Positions 26,104 to 35,096 of a DNA stretch of 64,000 nucleotides are shown here, piece by piece; the first letter of the stretch is position 1, and the number at the start of each line of letters is the position of its first letter. The notes below the pieces were generated by a model. The model worked only from the letters and a program-made list of their open reading frames with translations. It ran no database searches and had not been told where the DNA came from. The stretch spans positions 4,216,001 through 4,280,000 of the forward strand of contig NZ_CP073696.1 in NCBI RefSeq assembly GCF_025264645.1, given 5' to 3'. Source of the stretch: Edaphobacter lichenicola (lineage in GTDB: Bacteria > Acidobacteriota > Terriglobia > Terriglobales > Acidobacteriaceae). Both the position numbers and the translations under genes were made by a program.

Positions 26104-27807
26104 CTATATCTTGTTGACGTTGATGTAGTACAGATCGGTCGCCACATCGAACTGATCCTTCGTCAACGTCGTCTTCATCGTCTGCCACTCCGTCGTCGGG
26201 TGAATGATCTCCCAACTCTGCTTCAAGCCTACTCGCACTGGCATGGCGAAGGTTTTTTCATCTGCCTGCCAGCGGTACTGAACTGCGCCTGAGGCCTCGT
26301 CAAACTTCAGCTCCAGCGTCGGAATCGCAGTATGACGCAGGTACTGGTCGAAGACAGGGGTCAGGTTCATTCCAGTCTGCTGATTGAAGTACTGCACAAC
26401 GTCTTCCGTCATAATGTTCTGATATTTGAAGTGCTGGTAGAAGTCGTGGATCAGAGCAAACCAGCGAGCGTCGTTATCTACGATGCTTCGCAAGGTATTG
26501 ATGAAGAGAGCGCCTTTGAAGTACTGGTCCTGTGGCGGCTCGGCGTTGGTGCCGCGGGCGGAGATGATGGGACGATCGTTCTTCACTTTTTTCTTGAGCG
26601 AGTTGACGTACTTCACCTCGTCGTCGTGGCCATAGTTGTACTCAACGTAGAGGCATTCAAGATAGGTGGTCCAGCCCTCGTGGATCCACATGTCGGACTT
26701 GTCGGCCGCGGTGATGGCGTTGCCGAACCACTCGTGTCCACTCTCGTGAATGATGATGAAGTCGAATCGCGGGCTGATGCCGACGCCGGTCCAGTCGGGA
26801 ACCTGGTAGCTGTTCGCGAAGTGGTTGCCATAGGCGACGGCGCTCTGGTGCTCCATGCCCGCATAGGGAACTTCGATGAGTTTGTAGCCGTCTTTCTTGA
26901 AAGGGTACTCGCCGAAGTAGTGGTAGTAGGCCTTCATCATGCCGGGGACCTGTGCGAACTGACGCTTCGCTCCTTCGAGGCTCTCGGGCAGAACGTAATA
27001 GTCGAGCGGTAGGCCCTCGAACTTGTCGTCAAAGTGGACGTAGTTGCCGATGTTCAGCGCCACGTCGTAGTTGTTGATGGGGTAATGCACTCTCCAGTCC
27101 CAGCGCGTGTAGCCATCGCCAAGATCTTTCTTGCCGACGAACTTTCCGTTCGAGACATCCATCAAGCCGTTCGGTACGGCAACGCTGATCTCCATGCCCT
27201 CCTGCGGTTCGTCGCGCCACTGGTCTTTATTCGGCCACCAAACGCTGGCGCCTTCCTCTTCGCAGGCGGTGTTGATCCAGGGATGTCCTGCGGGGTCCTG
27301 CCTGAAGGTGAAGCAACCAAATCGGCCCGTCTCCACTGGACTTCCTGAGTAGTGGACATCGATCGAGTATGTGCGCCCGGTGTGGAGCGTCTTTGGGAAG
27401 TCGACGAAGAAGGTACCCCCGTCGCGCTGATACTTCAGCGGAATCTTGCCCATCTCGATCTTGTCGATCTGGAGGGTAGGGAAGAGCTCGAGCTGAATGC
27501 GGGGGCCATCCTCGAGCATCTTGAAGCGAATTGTGTTCGTACCGTTGATGAACTTCTTCTCAGGATCGACGCGAAGTTCGAGATGGTAGAAGAGCAGATC
27601 GTTGTTGGCGCGATACGGCCCATAGGATCCACGCAGAAGATCCGCATGCGAGGGCTCAGCCACCGTTGCAGGCGGCGTCGAAGTTGTCGCGGGTTGCGAT
27701 GTTTGCGCGAAGAGAGGCGATGAAAGACCGCCGAGCAGGAGCAAGACGAGCAAGGGCCGATTGCAAACAGCGTCGTTAAACATTGAACTTAGCCTATCGC
27801 GATTCAT
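26104..27807 (-). CDS. Secreted M1-family metallopeptidase
   Basis: 567 residues with a signal peptide (about 18-35, LFAQT). The domain order fits M1 aminopeptidases: an N-terminal beta saddle (residues 50-230), the GMEHQSAVAYGN motif in place of GAMEN, then the zinc site HESGHEWFGN with the third ligand Glu in DMWIHEGWTTYLE. It lacks the long ERAP-type C-terminal domain. It would remove N-terminal residues from peptides in the periplasm or outside. PaiB-like (18 bp upstream) and zinc-ribbon genes flank it on the same strand. Confidence 0.9.
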   Translation of the reverse strand: MNRDRLSSMFNDAVCNRPLLVLLLLGGLSSPLFAQTSQPATTSTPPATVAEPSHADLLRGSYGPYRANNDLLFYHLELRVDPEKKFINGTNTIRFKMLEDGPRIQLELFPTLQIDKIEMGKIPLKYQRDGGTFFVDFPKTLHTGRTYSIDVHYSGSPVETGRFGCFTFRQDPAGHPWINTACEEEGASVWWPNKDQWRDEPQEGMEISVAVPNGLMDVSNGKFVGKKDLGDGYTRWDWRVHYPINNYDVALNIGNYVHFDDKFEGLPLDYYVLPESLEGAKRQFAQVPGMMKAYYHYFGEYPFKKDGYKLIEVPYAGMEHQSAVAYGNHFANSYQVPDWTGVGISPRFDFIIIHESGHEWFGNAITAADKSDMWIHEGWTTYLECLYVEYNYGHDDEVKYVNSLKKKVKNDRPIISARGTNAEPPQDQYFKGALFINTLRSIVDNDARWFALIHDFYQHFKYQNIMTEDVVQYFNQQTGMNLTPVFDQYLRHTAIPTLELKFDEASGAVQYRWQADEKTFAMPVRVGLKQSWEIIHPTTEWQTMKTTLTKDQFDVATDLYYINVNKI

Positions 27808-27825
27808 CGGGAATTGCGCTGCAGG

Positions 27826-28458
27826 TCAACGGCGCTGCTCGACGAGTGCCTTCATCGCCAAGCTCTCCTCGGTATTTAGATCTGTTAGTCCCTCCGCGAC
27901 GCCGACGCGGTCCTGCTCCGAGCGGTTCTGGCTGACCTTCCACTTTCCCTCGAGGCGCTCAATCACCATTTCGAGCCCGACGATGCCCTTCACCTGCGAT
28001 GCAACATAGTCCGCCGGGGCATCTCCGATCTTCCACGGAACGGAGAAGCTGGCTTCGTGAATGCTGACCAGGCTTTCCAGATGGGCCATCAACCATTCGC
28101 TGTCTTCGATGACCTTGAGATGCCCGTAGGCGTGAACGACCGCATAGTTCCAGGTAGGCACGACCTTTGCCGTCTTGGCCTTTTCGGGATACCACGAAGG
28201 TGTGATGTAGTGCTGTGGTCCGGAGAAGATCGCAAGGGCCGCGATGGAGGGCGAGAGTTCCTTCCACTGTTGATTCGCTCGCGAGAGATGGCACTTTATT
28301 CGTCCGAAGGGAGTGCCATCGCGTTCGAGGACCATCGGAATATGCGACGCAAACAGCCCCGAGGTTCCCATGGTGATGAGAGACGCAAATGGCTGATCTT
28401 CCATCAACTTGTGGATGACGGGGATGCGATCTTCCTGATTTGCCCTGGGAATGTACAT
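27826..28458 (-). CDS. PaiB-like FMN-binding protein
   Basis: 210 residues beginning MYIPRANQEDR, the start typical of the PaiB/FMN-binding negative transcriptional regulator family, followed by the split-barrel FASLITMGTSGLFASHIPM, HLSRANQQWKEL, FSGPQHYITPSWYPEK and VPTWNYAVVHAYG segments. GAGGAG lies 7 nt before the ATG. In Bacillus, PaiB was described as a regulator of degradative enzymes; a DNA-binding role is doubtful for many members. It is divergent from the MFS exporter and may share a promoter region with it. Confidence 0.85.
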   Translation of the reverse strand: MYIPRANQEDRIPVIHKLMEDQPFASLITMGTSGLFASHIPMVLERDGTPFGRIKCHLSRANQQWKELSPSIAALAIFSGPQHYITPSWYPEKAKTAKVVPTWNYAVVHAYGHLKVIEDSEWLMAHLESLVSIHEASFSVPWKIGDAPADYVASQVKGIVGLEMVIERLEGKWKVSQNRSEQDRVGVAEGLTDLNTEESLAMKALVEQRR

Positions 28459-28593
28459 GTCCGCTCCTCAAAAATGGCTCTCGCTTGCAACCCTATCACC
28501 AAAGATTTGACGGAAGTCACTCGAACGATTGCTTGTTTTCTCGAAAGAATCTCTGAATCTTGGCCTATCTCGATACAATCGAATAAACCACAC

Positions 28594-30264
28594 ATGGCAA
28601 CCACATTAGTAGATCTCCCCGAGGCGGAGCTCCCCAAAGCGCAGACTCCCGAGCACCACACCACCGTGGAACAGCCCTGGCGGCCGCGCATCAATCCATG
28701 GATCATCGCCATGACGGTCACGCTGGCCACATTTATGGAGGTGCTCGACTCCTCCATCGCCAACGTTGCCCTGCCGCACATCGCCGGCGGTCTTGGCGCG
28801 ACGCAGGACGAAGCCACCTGGGTGCTCACCGCGTATCTGGTCGCCAATGCAATTATTCTGCCTGCAGGCGCCTACATGACGACCTTTATTGGACGCAAGC
28901 GGTTCTACATGATCTGCGTCGCGCTCTTCGGCATCAGCTCTGCGCTCTGTGGCTTTGCGCCCTCACTGCCTATCCTTATCTTCTGCCGCATTCTGCAGGG
29001 TGTCGGCGGCGGCGGCCTCGCGCCGTCGGAGCAGGCGATCCTTGCCGATACGTTCCCGCCCGAAAAACGTGGGCAGGCCTTTGCGATGTATGGCCTCGCC
29101 GTCGTCTGCGCGCCCGCCATTGGCCCAACGCTGGGCGGCTACATTACCGACAACTTCGACTGGCGTTGGATCTTCTTCCTCAACGTCCCCATCTGCCTGA
29201 TATCTCTTTTTCTGACTTCTCGCATCGTGGAAGACCCGCCATACGTGAAGAAGCAGGTTGCTCTATCCCAGAAGGGCGGCATCAAGCTCGACTTTCTCGG
29301 CTTCGGTCTGCTTGGCCTCACCTTCGGCTCGCTCGAGTTCATCCTCGACAAGGGACAGGAAGATGACTGGTTCTCCTCTCACCTGATCACGTTCTTCACT
29401 GTCGCGATGGTGGTTGCGTTCATCGCCATGATCTGGTGGGAGCTCAAACAGCTTCGTGAAGGCCATCGGCCCATCCTCAATCTCACGCTCTTCAAACGAC
29501 GCAACTTCGCTATTAGTTTCCTCCTCATGTTTGTGTTGGGATTCTCGCTCTACGGCACGACTATCCTGATCCCACAGTTCGTGCAAACTTTGCTGGGCTA
29601 CACTGCAGAGCTTGCTGGACTGGTCCTGTCGCCTGCAGGTCTGATGATGATGTGCATGATGCCGGTCGTCGGCATCCTTTCAGGAAAGGTCGATCCGCGG
29701 AAGCTCATCGGGTATGGCTTTGTCATGCTGACGCTTTCACTCGTCACCATGCACACGCTCAACCTCGGCGTGAGCTACGGATACCTTGTCTTCCTTCGCT
29801 GTTTCCAGGCATCGGGCCTCGCGTTCCTCTTTATTCCGATCAACACCATCGCGTACATCGGCGTGAAGCAGTCTGAAAATAACGATGTCTCGGGCTTGAC
29901 CAACCTCGCGCGCAACATCGGCGGATCGGTGGGAACGGCGTTTGTCGCTACGATGCTGACCCGCCGCTCTGCCGCGCACGAGACCAACATGGTTCGCAAC
30001 CTCACCTCGGGTAACCAGGCCTTCATGGACCGCGTGGCCAAGCTAAAGGGTATGTTTGGCGGTCACACCGGCGGTAACCCGATGACAGGCGCCGGCTCGC
30101 ATACTGCCCAGGCCTATCTCTACAACGAGCTGCACCGACAGTCCGGCATGCTCGCTTATCTCGACATCATCCAATATATGGCGATCTTCTGCGCCTGCAT
30201 GTTGCCACTGCTCTTCTTCATCCCGCGTCCGCCGAAGCACGCCAGTGCCTCTGCCGGCCACTAG
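28594..30264 (+). CDS. EmrB/QacA-type (DHA2) MFS multidrug exporter
   Basis: 556 residues from ATG 28594; the frame is open farther upstream but that part overlaps the PaiB-like gene. About 14 membrane helices. Family motifs are visible: LDSSIANVALPHIAGGLG in helix 1 (motif D1), ILPAGAYMTTFIGRKRFY (motif A-like), and RILQGVGGGGLAPSEQAIL and AIGPTLGGYITDNFDWRWIFFLNVPI (motif C). It would export hydrophobic compounds in exchange for protons. No membrane-fusion partner (EmrA-like) adjoins it. The start lacks a clear Shine-Dalgarno sequence. Confidence 0.88.
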   Translation: MATTLVDLPEAELPKAQTPEHHTTVEQPWRPRINPWIIAMTVTLATFMEVLDSSIANVALPHIAGGLGATQDEATWVLTAYLVANAIILPAGAYMTTFIGRKRFYMICVALFGISSALCGFAPSLPILIFCRILQGVGGGGLAPSEQAILADTFPPEKRGQAFAMYGLAVVCAPAIGPTLGGYITDNFDWRWIFFLNVPICLISLFLTSRIVEDPPYVKKQVALSQKGGIKLDFLGFGLLGLTFGSLEFILDKGQEDDWFSSHLITFFTVAMVVAFIAMIWWELKQLREGHRPILNLTLFKRRNFAISFLLMFVLGFSLYGTTILIPQFVQTLLGYTAELAGLVLSPAGLMMMCMMPVVGILSGKVDPRKLIGYGFVMLTLSLVTMHTLNLGVSYGYLVFLRCFQASGLAFLFIPINTIAYIGVKQSENNDVSGLTNLARNIGGSVGTAFVATMLTRRSAAHETNMVRNLTSGNQAFMDRVAKLKGMFGGHTGGNPMTGAGSHTAQAYLYNELHRQSGMLAYLDIIQYMAIFCACMLPLLFFIPRPPKHASASAGH

Positions 30265-30271
30265 GTAGCCC

Positions 30272-30313
30272 ATCCGTTATAGATTCTTTATGCCTTCATA
30301 ACGGATTCTTTAT
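30272..30313. promoter_or_regulatory. Inverted repeat overlapping a direct repeat
   Basis: ATCCGTTAT (30272-30280) and ATAACGGAT (30298-30306) form a perfect 9-bp inverted repeat. GATTCTTTAT occurs twice in the same orientation, at 30282-30291 and 30304-30313, 22 bp apart (about two helical turns). The structure follows the exporter stop and ends 62 bp before the porin start, so it may be a terminator, an operator, or both. Confidence 0.45.
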
Positions 30314-30375
30314 CGCGCAATCGCTATGTTCGATGAGCGGCTTGGTCCGCTTGCTCAAACCGCGGAGGCGTTAAA

Positions 30376-31995
30376 GTGAAGAAGTACAGCAGTAGAGGAA
30401 CGAAATCACCCCGTAAGAAACTAAGTCTAATCGGGTTAGCGTTTGGAGTCGGAATAGTGCTCAGCGCAGGAGATCTGCAGGCACAGATTCAAGCACAAAA
30501 TCTTCAAACAGCAGTAGAAAATACCCAGGCCACTCCGGATCATCAGACCGCACAAGATCAGAAGATCCAGCAGTTACAGGACAAGCTGGAGGAGATCCAG
30601 AAAGAACTGATGGAGCTGAAGCAGTCCAGCTCCGTCGCGCCGGAGACTCATCACACCACCACACCAAAAGCATCTGTTACTTCATCCGACTTCAGCGAGG
30701 CGGAGCCTGAGATTACCGACCCGTCTAATCCCCACTCGGAACCCTTCGCCTTTGCCGATTTCACTTGGCTAACTGGCAATGCACGTACAAAAGATACGCC
30801 GTATGCAACCAAGTTTTTCACTCCGGAGATACGTTCGGACGCGAACTATACGTACGACTTTCGTCATCCTCAGGACGACACGATCGGCGGGTCGAGCGAG
30901 ATCTTTCGCTCGAATGAAGTGCAGCTGACTCAGTTCGGAGTCGGTGGGGACTTCCACTACGACAACGTGCGCGCCCGCTTCATGACGCAGTTTGGCCTCT
31001 ACTCCGAGACCACTCCGCGGAACGATGCAAGCCCGGCACGCGGACAGTGGAACCTGGCAGATGCGTATCGCTATCTCTCGGAAGCTTACGGCGGCTATCA
31101 CTTCAACGTGCAGCATGGCATCAACGTCGACGCCGGCATCTTTATGTCCTACGTCGGTCTGTTCTCCTACTACCAGTTCGACAACTGGGCGTATCAACCG
31201 TCGTACGTATCGTCCAACACGCCCTGGTTCTTCAACGGCGTGCGTGTGCAGTGGTTTCCAACCGCGAAGTTGAAGATCGAACCGTGGTTCATCAACGGCT
31301 GGCAGTCGTATGGCCGGTTCAACAATCGGCCTGGTCTCGGCGGACAAATCCTGTACCGGCCCAACGGTAATTGGTCCATCGTTGGCAACCAGTACGGATA
31401 TGGCGAAGACGCCCTCGGCATACCGTCCCGCACCCGCTATCACACTGACGACAGCCTTCAGTACAAGTATTACGAACGGCACGACTCATTCGTCAGTAAG
31501 GCAGCGGCCTCACTCACCGGCGACGCGGGTTGCGAGAGCGGAGGCGGCGTAAGCTGCTTCGGCAATGGCAAGACTGGCCCCAAGCAGAGCTTCCTTGGAT
31601 TCATGGCTTACAACCGCTTGTGGTTCGATCGGGATCGCTACGCTTTGACACTTGGTGGAGGACGCATCAACAACCCCGGCCGCTACCTTGTGCTATTGCC
31701 GCCGATTAATGGAGCGACTGCAGCCTCGGGGACGCCGTACTTCACGGAGAATCCGGGAGACCAGTACAAGGCGTGGGACGCCTCCGTCACAGCGGATTAC
31801 ATGCCGAGTCAGTACTTCACGTATCGGCTGGAATACAACCACCGTGCGGCAAACGTACCGTACTTCAGCGGGCCTGGAGGTGTTACGCCACCAGGAGGAA
31901 ACACCGGAGCCCCGGGATCTCTCGTGCCCGGCTGGAGTCCTGATCTTCGCAACAGCGAAAACCGTATCACTGGCGCTTTCCTTGTGAAGTTCTAA
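30376..31995 (+). CDS. Outer-membrane beta-barrel porin (OmpL/BBP2-like)
   Basis: 539 residues, GTG start with GGAGG 8 nt upstream. A signal peptide (to about residue 36) is followed by a short coiled coil (about 60-83, KIQQLQDKLEEIQKELMELKQ) as in trimeric porins of the Oprl/BBP2 type, then a barrel domain from about 115. Repeated aromatic beta-strands and GNxxxIxEAYGGYHF-like turns are visible, and the last residue is Phe. It likely forms a general or carbohydrate channel. It precedes a convergent glycan-degradation group. Confidence 0.75.
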   Translation: MKKYSSRGTKSPRKKLSLIGLAFGVGIVLSAGDLQAQIQAQNLQTAVENTQATPDHQTAQDQKIQQLQDKLEEIQKELMELKQSSSVAPETHHTTTPKASVTSSDFSEAEPEITDPSNPHSEPFAFADFTWLTGNARTKDTPYATKFFTPEIRSDANYTYDFRHPQDDTIGGSSEIFRSNEVQLTQFGVGGDFHYDNVRARFMTQFGLYSETTPRNDASPARGQWNLADAYRYLSEAYGGYHFNVQHGINVDAGIFMSYVGLFSYYQFDNWAYQPSYVSSNTPWFFNGVRVQWFPTAKLKIEPWFINGWQSYGRFNNRPGLGGQILYRPNGNWSIVGNQYGYGEDALGIPSRTRYHTDDSLQYKYYERHDSFVSKAAASLTGDAGCESGGGVSCFGNGKTGPKQSFLGFMAYNRLWFDRDRYALTLGGGRINNPGRYLVLLPPINGATAASGTPYFTENPGDQYKAWDASVTADYMPSQYFTYRLEYNHRAANVPYFSGPGGVTPPGGNTGAPGSLVPGWSPDLRNSENRITGAFLVKF

Positions 31996-32025
31996 CAGTC
32001 AAGCCGCTCTACTCAACACAACGAT

Positions 32026-32055
32026 GAAGGCCTGCGGTGATTGCCGCAGGCCTTC
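32026..32055. terminator. Strong hairpin terminator
   Basis: GAAGGCCTGCGG (32026-32037) pairs perfectly with CCGCAGGCCTTC (32044-32055), with a 6-nt loop and a short TTT after it on the plus strand. It lies 30 bp after the porin stop and before the end of the convergent GH35 gene. Confidence 0.8.
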
Positions 32056-32098
32056 TTTCATACATTCACGCGTCGTTATGACCGAGTCCCTTCGTTGA

Positions 32099-33913
32099 TC
32101 AAAGTACTGGCTTGTCCAACCCACGAAGAGTGGCGCCCATTTTTCCCTGAAGATCGAAGACGGTCACATCATTGTTACCTTCAACCATCCATGGAGCTGG
32201 CGCATACAGGGTCTTCTGAGGGCCGACATTCCAAATCCGGCCCAGGGCATGTCCGTTGAGCCAAAGTTGCCCCTTCGTAAATTCGCTGGTGTCGAGAAAA
32301 GTATCACCGACTGCTTTCACATCGAAGCTTGTGCGATAGAAGCATGCACCTTCGCAAGGCTCCTTCGAAAACTTCAAACTAGAGACATCCTGCATGGGCA
32401 ACGGATAGATCTCCCAACCAGTAAGCGCACCACCGGCCAGTGTTACCTGCCTGGTAATACCGGCGCGTTCGCCACCGATCGACTTGCCGAAGTTAACCCG
32501 GCCAGTGTTTTCCACCAGAATATCGAGACGAGCTTTCTTACCGGTAGCAGGAAGTGTAAGACGATCCTGCTTTAGCCTTCGATCCAGCGTGCCAACCAAT
32601 TTGCCATCCAGATAGATCAACGCATAGCTGTGTAGCTGATCGAGCACAAGTTCCCCACTCGTCATTCCCTTCAACGTAGTGCGATACAGGATGTATCCAT
32701 ACGCCTGATCCACATCCTCCATGCTTAAAATCTGCTCGGAGCGAATTGGCGCTGGAAGGTTCTTCCATAACGAGGCGGCCTCCACCATCTTCGCCTCGGG
32801 AGTATGGATCGCTGGTGCGATCGTCGGGACAGGCGGAGCGGCAACGCCAGTGGCCTTTGCAATCAGATCGCGAAAGACGAAGTACTTTGGAACTGGCCGG
32901 CCACTCTCATCCAATGCAGCGTCGTAGTTGTAGCTTGTTACGTCCGGCTCGTAGCTGCCCTTTCCATCGCTGTTCGCGCCGTTCATCCATCCGAAGCTGG
33001 TTCCACCATGAAACATATAGAAACTCACCGAATAACCATGCGACAGCATCCACTGCAGATTTGCGGCCTGATTGTCGGCGTTTGTCCCCGCGTGTTTTCC
33101 ACCCCAATGATCGAACCACCCAGCCCAATACTCACTATTCATTGAGGGACCGCTCGGACGAAACTTCCTCAGCGTCGCGAACGCCGCCTTCGCGTCACCA
33201 TCGTGCTCACCACCAAAGTTGATTCCAACCGGAAGCTCCGGCAGCGAGCCGGCAGGCACTTGTTCGGGTCCATCCGCGGTATAAAGCTGCGATTTCGTAA
33301 ATCCCGCATCGACCAGCAGCTTATGAATCTGCTCCATGTAGGCGTGATCATTGCCGAACGAACCATACTCATTCTCCACCTGCGTAAGAATGATCGGTCC
33401 GCCGTTTTCTATCTGTAGGGGAGCAAGTTCTTTACCAAGCCGCGTCGTCCATCGAGCAACCGCAGCAATAAATTTAGGGTCGCTGGTGCGCACCACCATG
33501 TCGTGATCTTTCAGGAGCCACGCCGGAAATCCGCCAAACTCCCACTCCGCGCATACATACGGTCCCGGACGCAGGATCACATAGAGCCCCTCCTGCTGCG
33601 CTTCGCGTACGAACTCCACAACATCGTTGTTCCCGGAGAAGTCATACTCTCCTGGCCGTGGCTCGTGCACGTTCCAGAAGACGTAGGTAGTAATTGTGTT
33701 CAGTCCCATGGCCTTCGCCATGCGAAGGCGCTCGCGCCAGTAAGCCCGCGGAATCCTCGGATAGTGCATCTCTCCGGAGATCACCTGAAACGGCTTCCCA
33801 TCGAGCACGTAGTGATCACCATTTACCGCGAACTGATGCGCCTGCTGAGCCTGCGTGTAGCCGCCAGCAAGAATTAAAAGACAAAACACCAACGCAGGAA
33901 ATCTTCGGCGCAT
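32099..33913 (-). CDS. Secreted GH35 beta-galactosidase
   Basis: 604 residues with a signal peptide (1-22, TQAQQ). Family 35 motifs are clear: SGEMHYPRIPRAYWRERL, GLNTITTYVFWNVHEPRPGEYDFSG and RPGPYVCAEWEFGG. The acid/base Glu is E182 in VENEYGS and the nucleophile Glu is E261 in MNSEYWAGWFDHWGG. A C-terminal galactose-binding-like beta domain is present (about 430-600). It removes terminal beta-galactose from oligosaccharides in the periplasm or outside. It is the last gene of a minus-strand group with an aldo/keto reductase and GH127. Confidence 0.93.
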   Translation of the reverse strand: MRRRFPALVFCLLILAGGYTQAQQAHQFAVNGDHYVLDGKPFQVISGEMHYPRIPRAYWRERLRMAKAMGLNTITTYVFWNVHEPRPGEYDFSGNNDVVEFVREAQQEGLYVILRPGPYVCAEWEFGGFPAWLLKDHDMVVRTSDPKFIAAVARWTTRLGKELAPLQIENGGPIILTQVENEYGSFGNDHAYMEQIHKLLVDAGFTKSQLYTADGPEQVPAGSLPELPVGINFGGEHDGDAKAAFATLRKFRPSGPSMNSEYWAGWFDHWGGKHAGTNADNQAANLQWMLSHGYSVSFYMFHGGTSFGWMNGANSDGKGSYEPDVTSYNYDAALDESGRPVPKYFVFRDLIAKATGVAAPPVPTIAPAIHTPEAKMVEAASLWKNLPAPIRSEQILSMEDVDQAYGYILYRTTLKGMTSGELVLDQLHSYALIYLDGKLVGTLDRRLKQDRLTLPATGKKARLDILVENTGRVNFGKSIGGERAGITRQVTLAGGALTGWEIYPLPMQDVSSLKFSKEPCEGACFYRTSFDVKAVGDTFLDTSEFTKGQLWLNGHALGRIWNVGPQKTLYAPAPWMVEGNNDVTVFDLQGKMGATLRGLDKPVL

Positions 33914-33939
33914 TCAACCCTCACACGTACCAAATTGGC

Positions 33940-33966
33940 AGAGGCCCGCAACAACTGCGAGCCTCT
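33940..33966 (-). terminator. Possible hairpin between AKR and GH35 genes
   Basis: AGAGGC (33940-33945) pairs with GCCTCT (33961-33966), and an inner CGCA/TGCG stem extends it through one G-U pair. It has no T-tract on the minus strand, so termination is uncertain. Confidence 0.4.
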
Positions 33967-33989
33967 AAAACAACGCCAATTCTACGCGC

Positions 33990-35024
33990 TTAAACCGGGA
34001 ACGGATTCCGTTCCGCAAACTGCACCTGATGCCAGTACGGGTACGCCTTCGGGAGATCACTCGCCGCATCCAGTTTAGCCACTTGCTCGGGCGTTAGCTT
34101 CCAACCCACCGCACCCAGATTCGCCTTCAGCTGCTCCTCATTGCGTGCACCGATGATCAGCGTCGATACAGTAGGCCGGCGCAGCAACCAGTTCAAAGCA
34201 ATCTGCGGAATTGTCTTGCCGGTCTCCTTCGCCATTTCATCCAGGGCATCGACGACCTTGTAGAGATACTCCTCCGGTACCTGGGGGCCTGCGTCCACGA
34301 CTACCTTGGCGTTCAACCGGCTGTCCTTCGGAACTCCCGTCTCACGGCGGATCTTGCCTGTCAGTCGTCCCCAGCCAAGCGGTGACCACACCAGCGCTCC
34401 GACGCCCTGATCGACCGCGAGCGGCATCAACTCCCACTCATAGTCGCGACCCACCAGCGAGTAGTACACCTGGTGCCCAACGTACTTCGCCCAGCCATAC
34501 CGCTCGCTCACGCTGAGCGATTTCATCAGATGCCACCCCGAAAAGTTCGAGCATGCGATGTAACGCACCTTGCCGTCGCTCACCATCTTGTTTAGCGTGT
34601 CCAACGTCTCGTCTACCGGCGTCGTCGCATCGAATGCATGCAGATGGTACACGTCCACGTAGTCCGTTTTGAGCCGCTTCAGACCCTTCTCGAGCGACTG
34701 GATCAGGTGATATCGGCTCGACCCGACATCATTTGGCCCATCGCCGAAGCGGAAGGTCGCCTTAGTCGAAAGCAGCACATCTTTACGCTTGTGGTGCGCG
34801 ATCGCCTTACCCAGCGCGGTCTCGCTGCCGCCATTCGAATAGATATCTGCCGTATCGAAGAAGTTCAATCCCGCATCCATACAGATGTCGATGATTCGCT
34901 TCGCCTCGTCTTCAGACGTCTTACCCCAGGCCTCAAAGAACTCGCCCTTCGTCCCAAACGTCCCTGCACCGAAGCAAAGCTCCGGCACCTTAAAACCCGA
35001 CTTACCAAGCTGTCTATATTCCAT
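33990..35024 (-). CDS. Aldo/keto reductase
   Basis: 344 residues forming a TIM barrel with NADPH-dependent reductase motifs: MEYRQLGKSGFKVPELCFG at the start, the catalytic Asp57 and Tyr62 in FFDTADIYSNGGSE, Lys88 in LLSTKAT and His129 in DVYHLHAFD. The C-terminal IIGARNEEQLKANLGAV binds the nucleotide phosphate. It would reduce or oxidise a sugar or carbonyl. It lies between GH127 and GH35 genes (spacings of about 75 bp), which suggests a sugar-related substrate. Confidence 0.9.
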   Translation of the reverse strand: MEYRQLGKSGFKVPELCFGAGTFGTKGEFFEAWGKTSEDEAKRIIDICMDAGLNFFDTADIYSNGGSETALGKAIAHHKRKDVLLSTKATFRFGDGPNDVGSSRYHLIQSLEKGLKRLKTDYVDVYHLHAFDATTPVDETLDTLNKMVSDGKVRYIACSNFSGWHLMKSLSVSERYGWAKYVGHQVYYSLVGRDYEWELMPLAVDQGVGALVWSPLGWGRLTGKIRRETGVPKDSRLNAKVVVDAGPQVPEEYLYKVVDALDEMAKETGKTIPQIALNWLLRRPTVSTLIIGARNEEQLKANLGAVGWKLTPEQVAKLDAASDLPKAYPYWHQVQFAERNPFPV

Positions 35025-35096
35025 AGGATTTGGATGCTGCTGCCACCCCCTCCGTTCGTAAATTTTTAAACGTCGCTGCCATTCACAGTCAGCCGC

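Noticed and set aside
28057-28593. N-terminal extension of the exporter frame
   Set aside because: It overlaps the divergent PaiB-like gene, encodes no membrane segments, and the family normally begins near the ATG at 28594.
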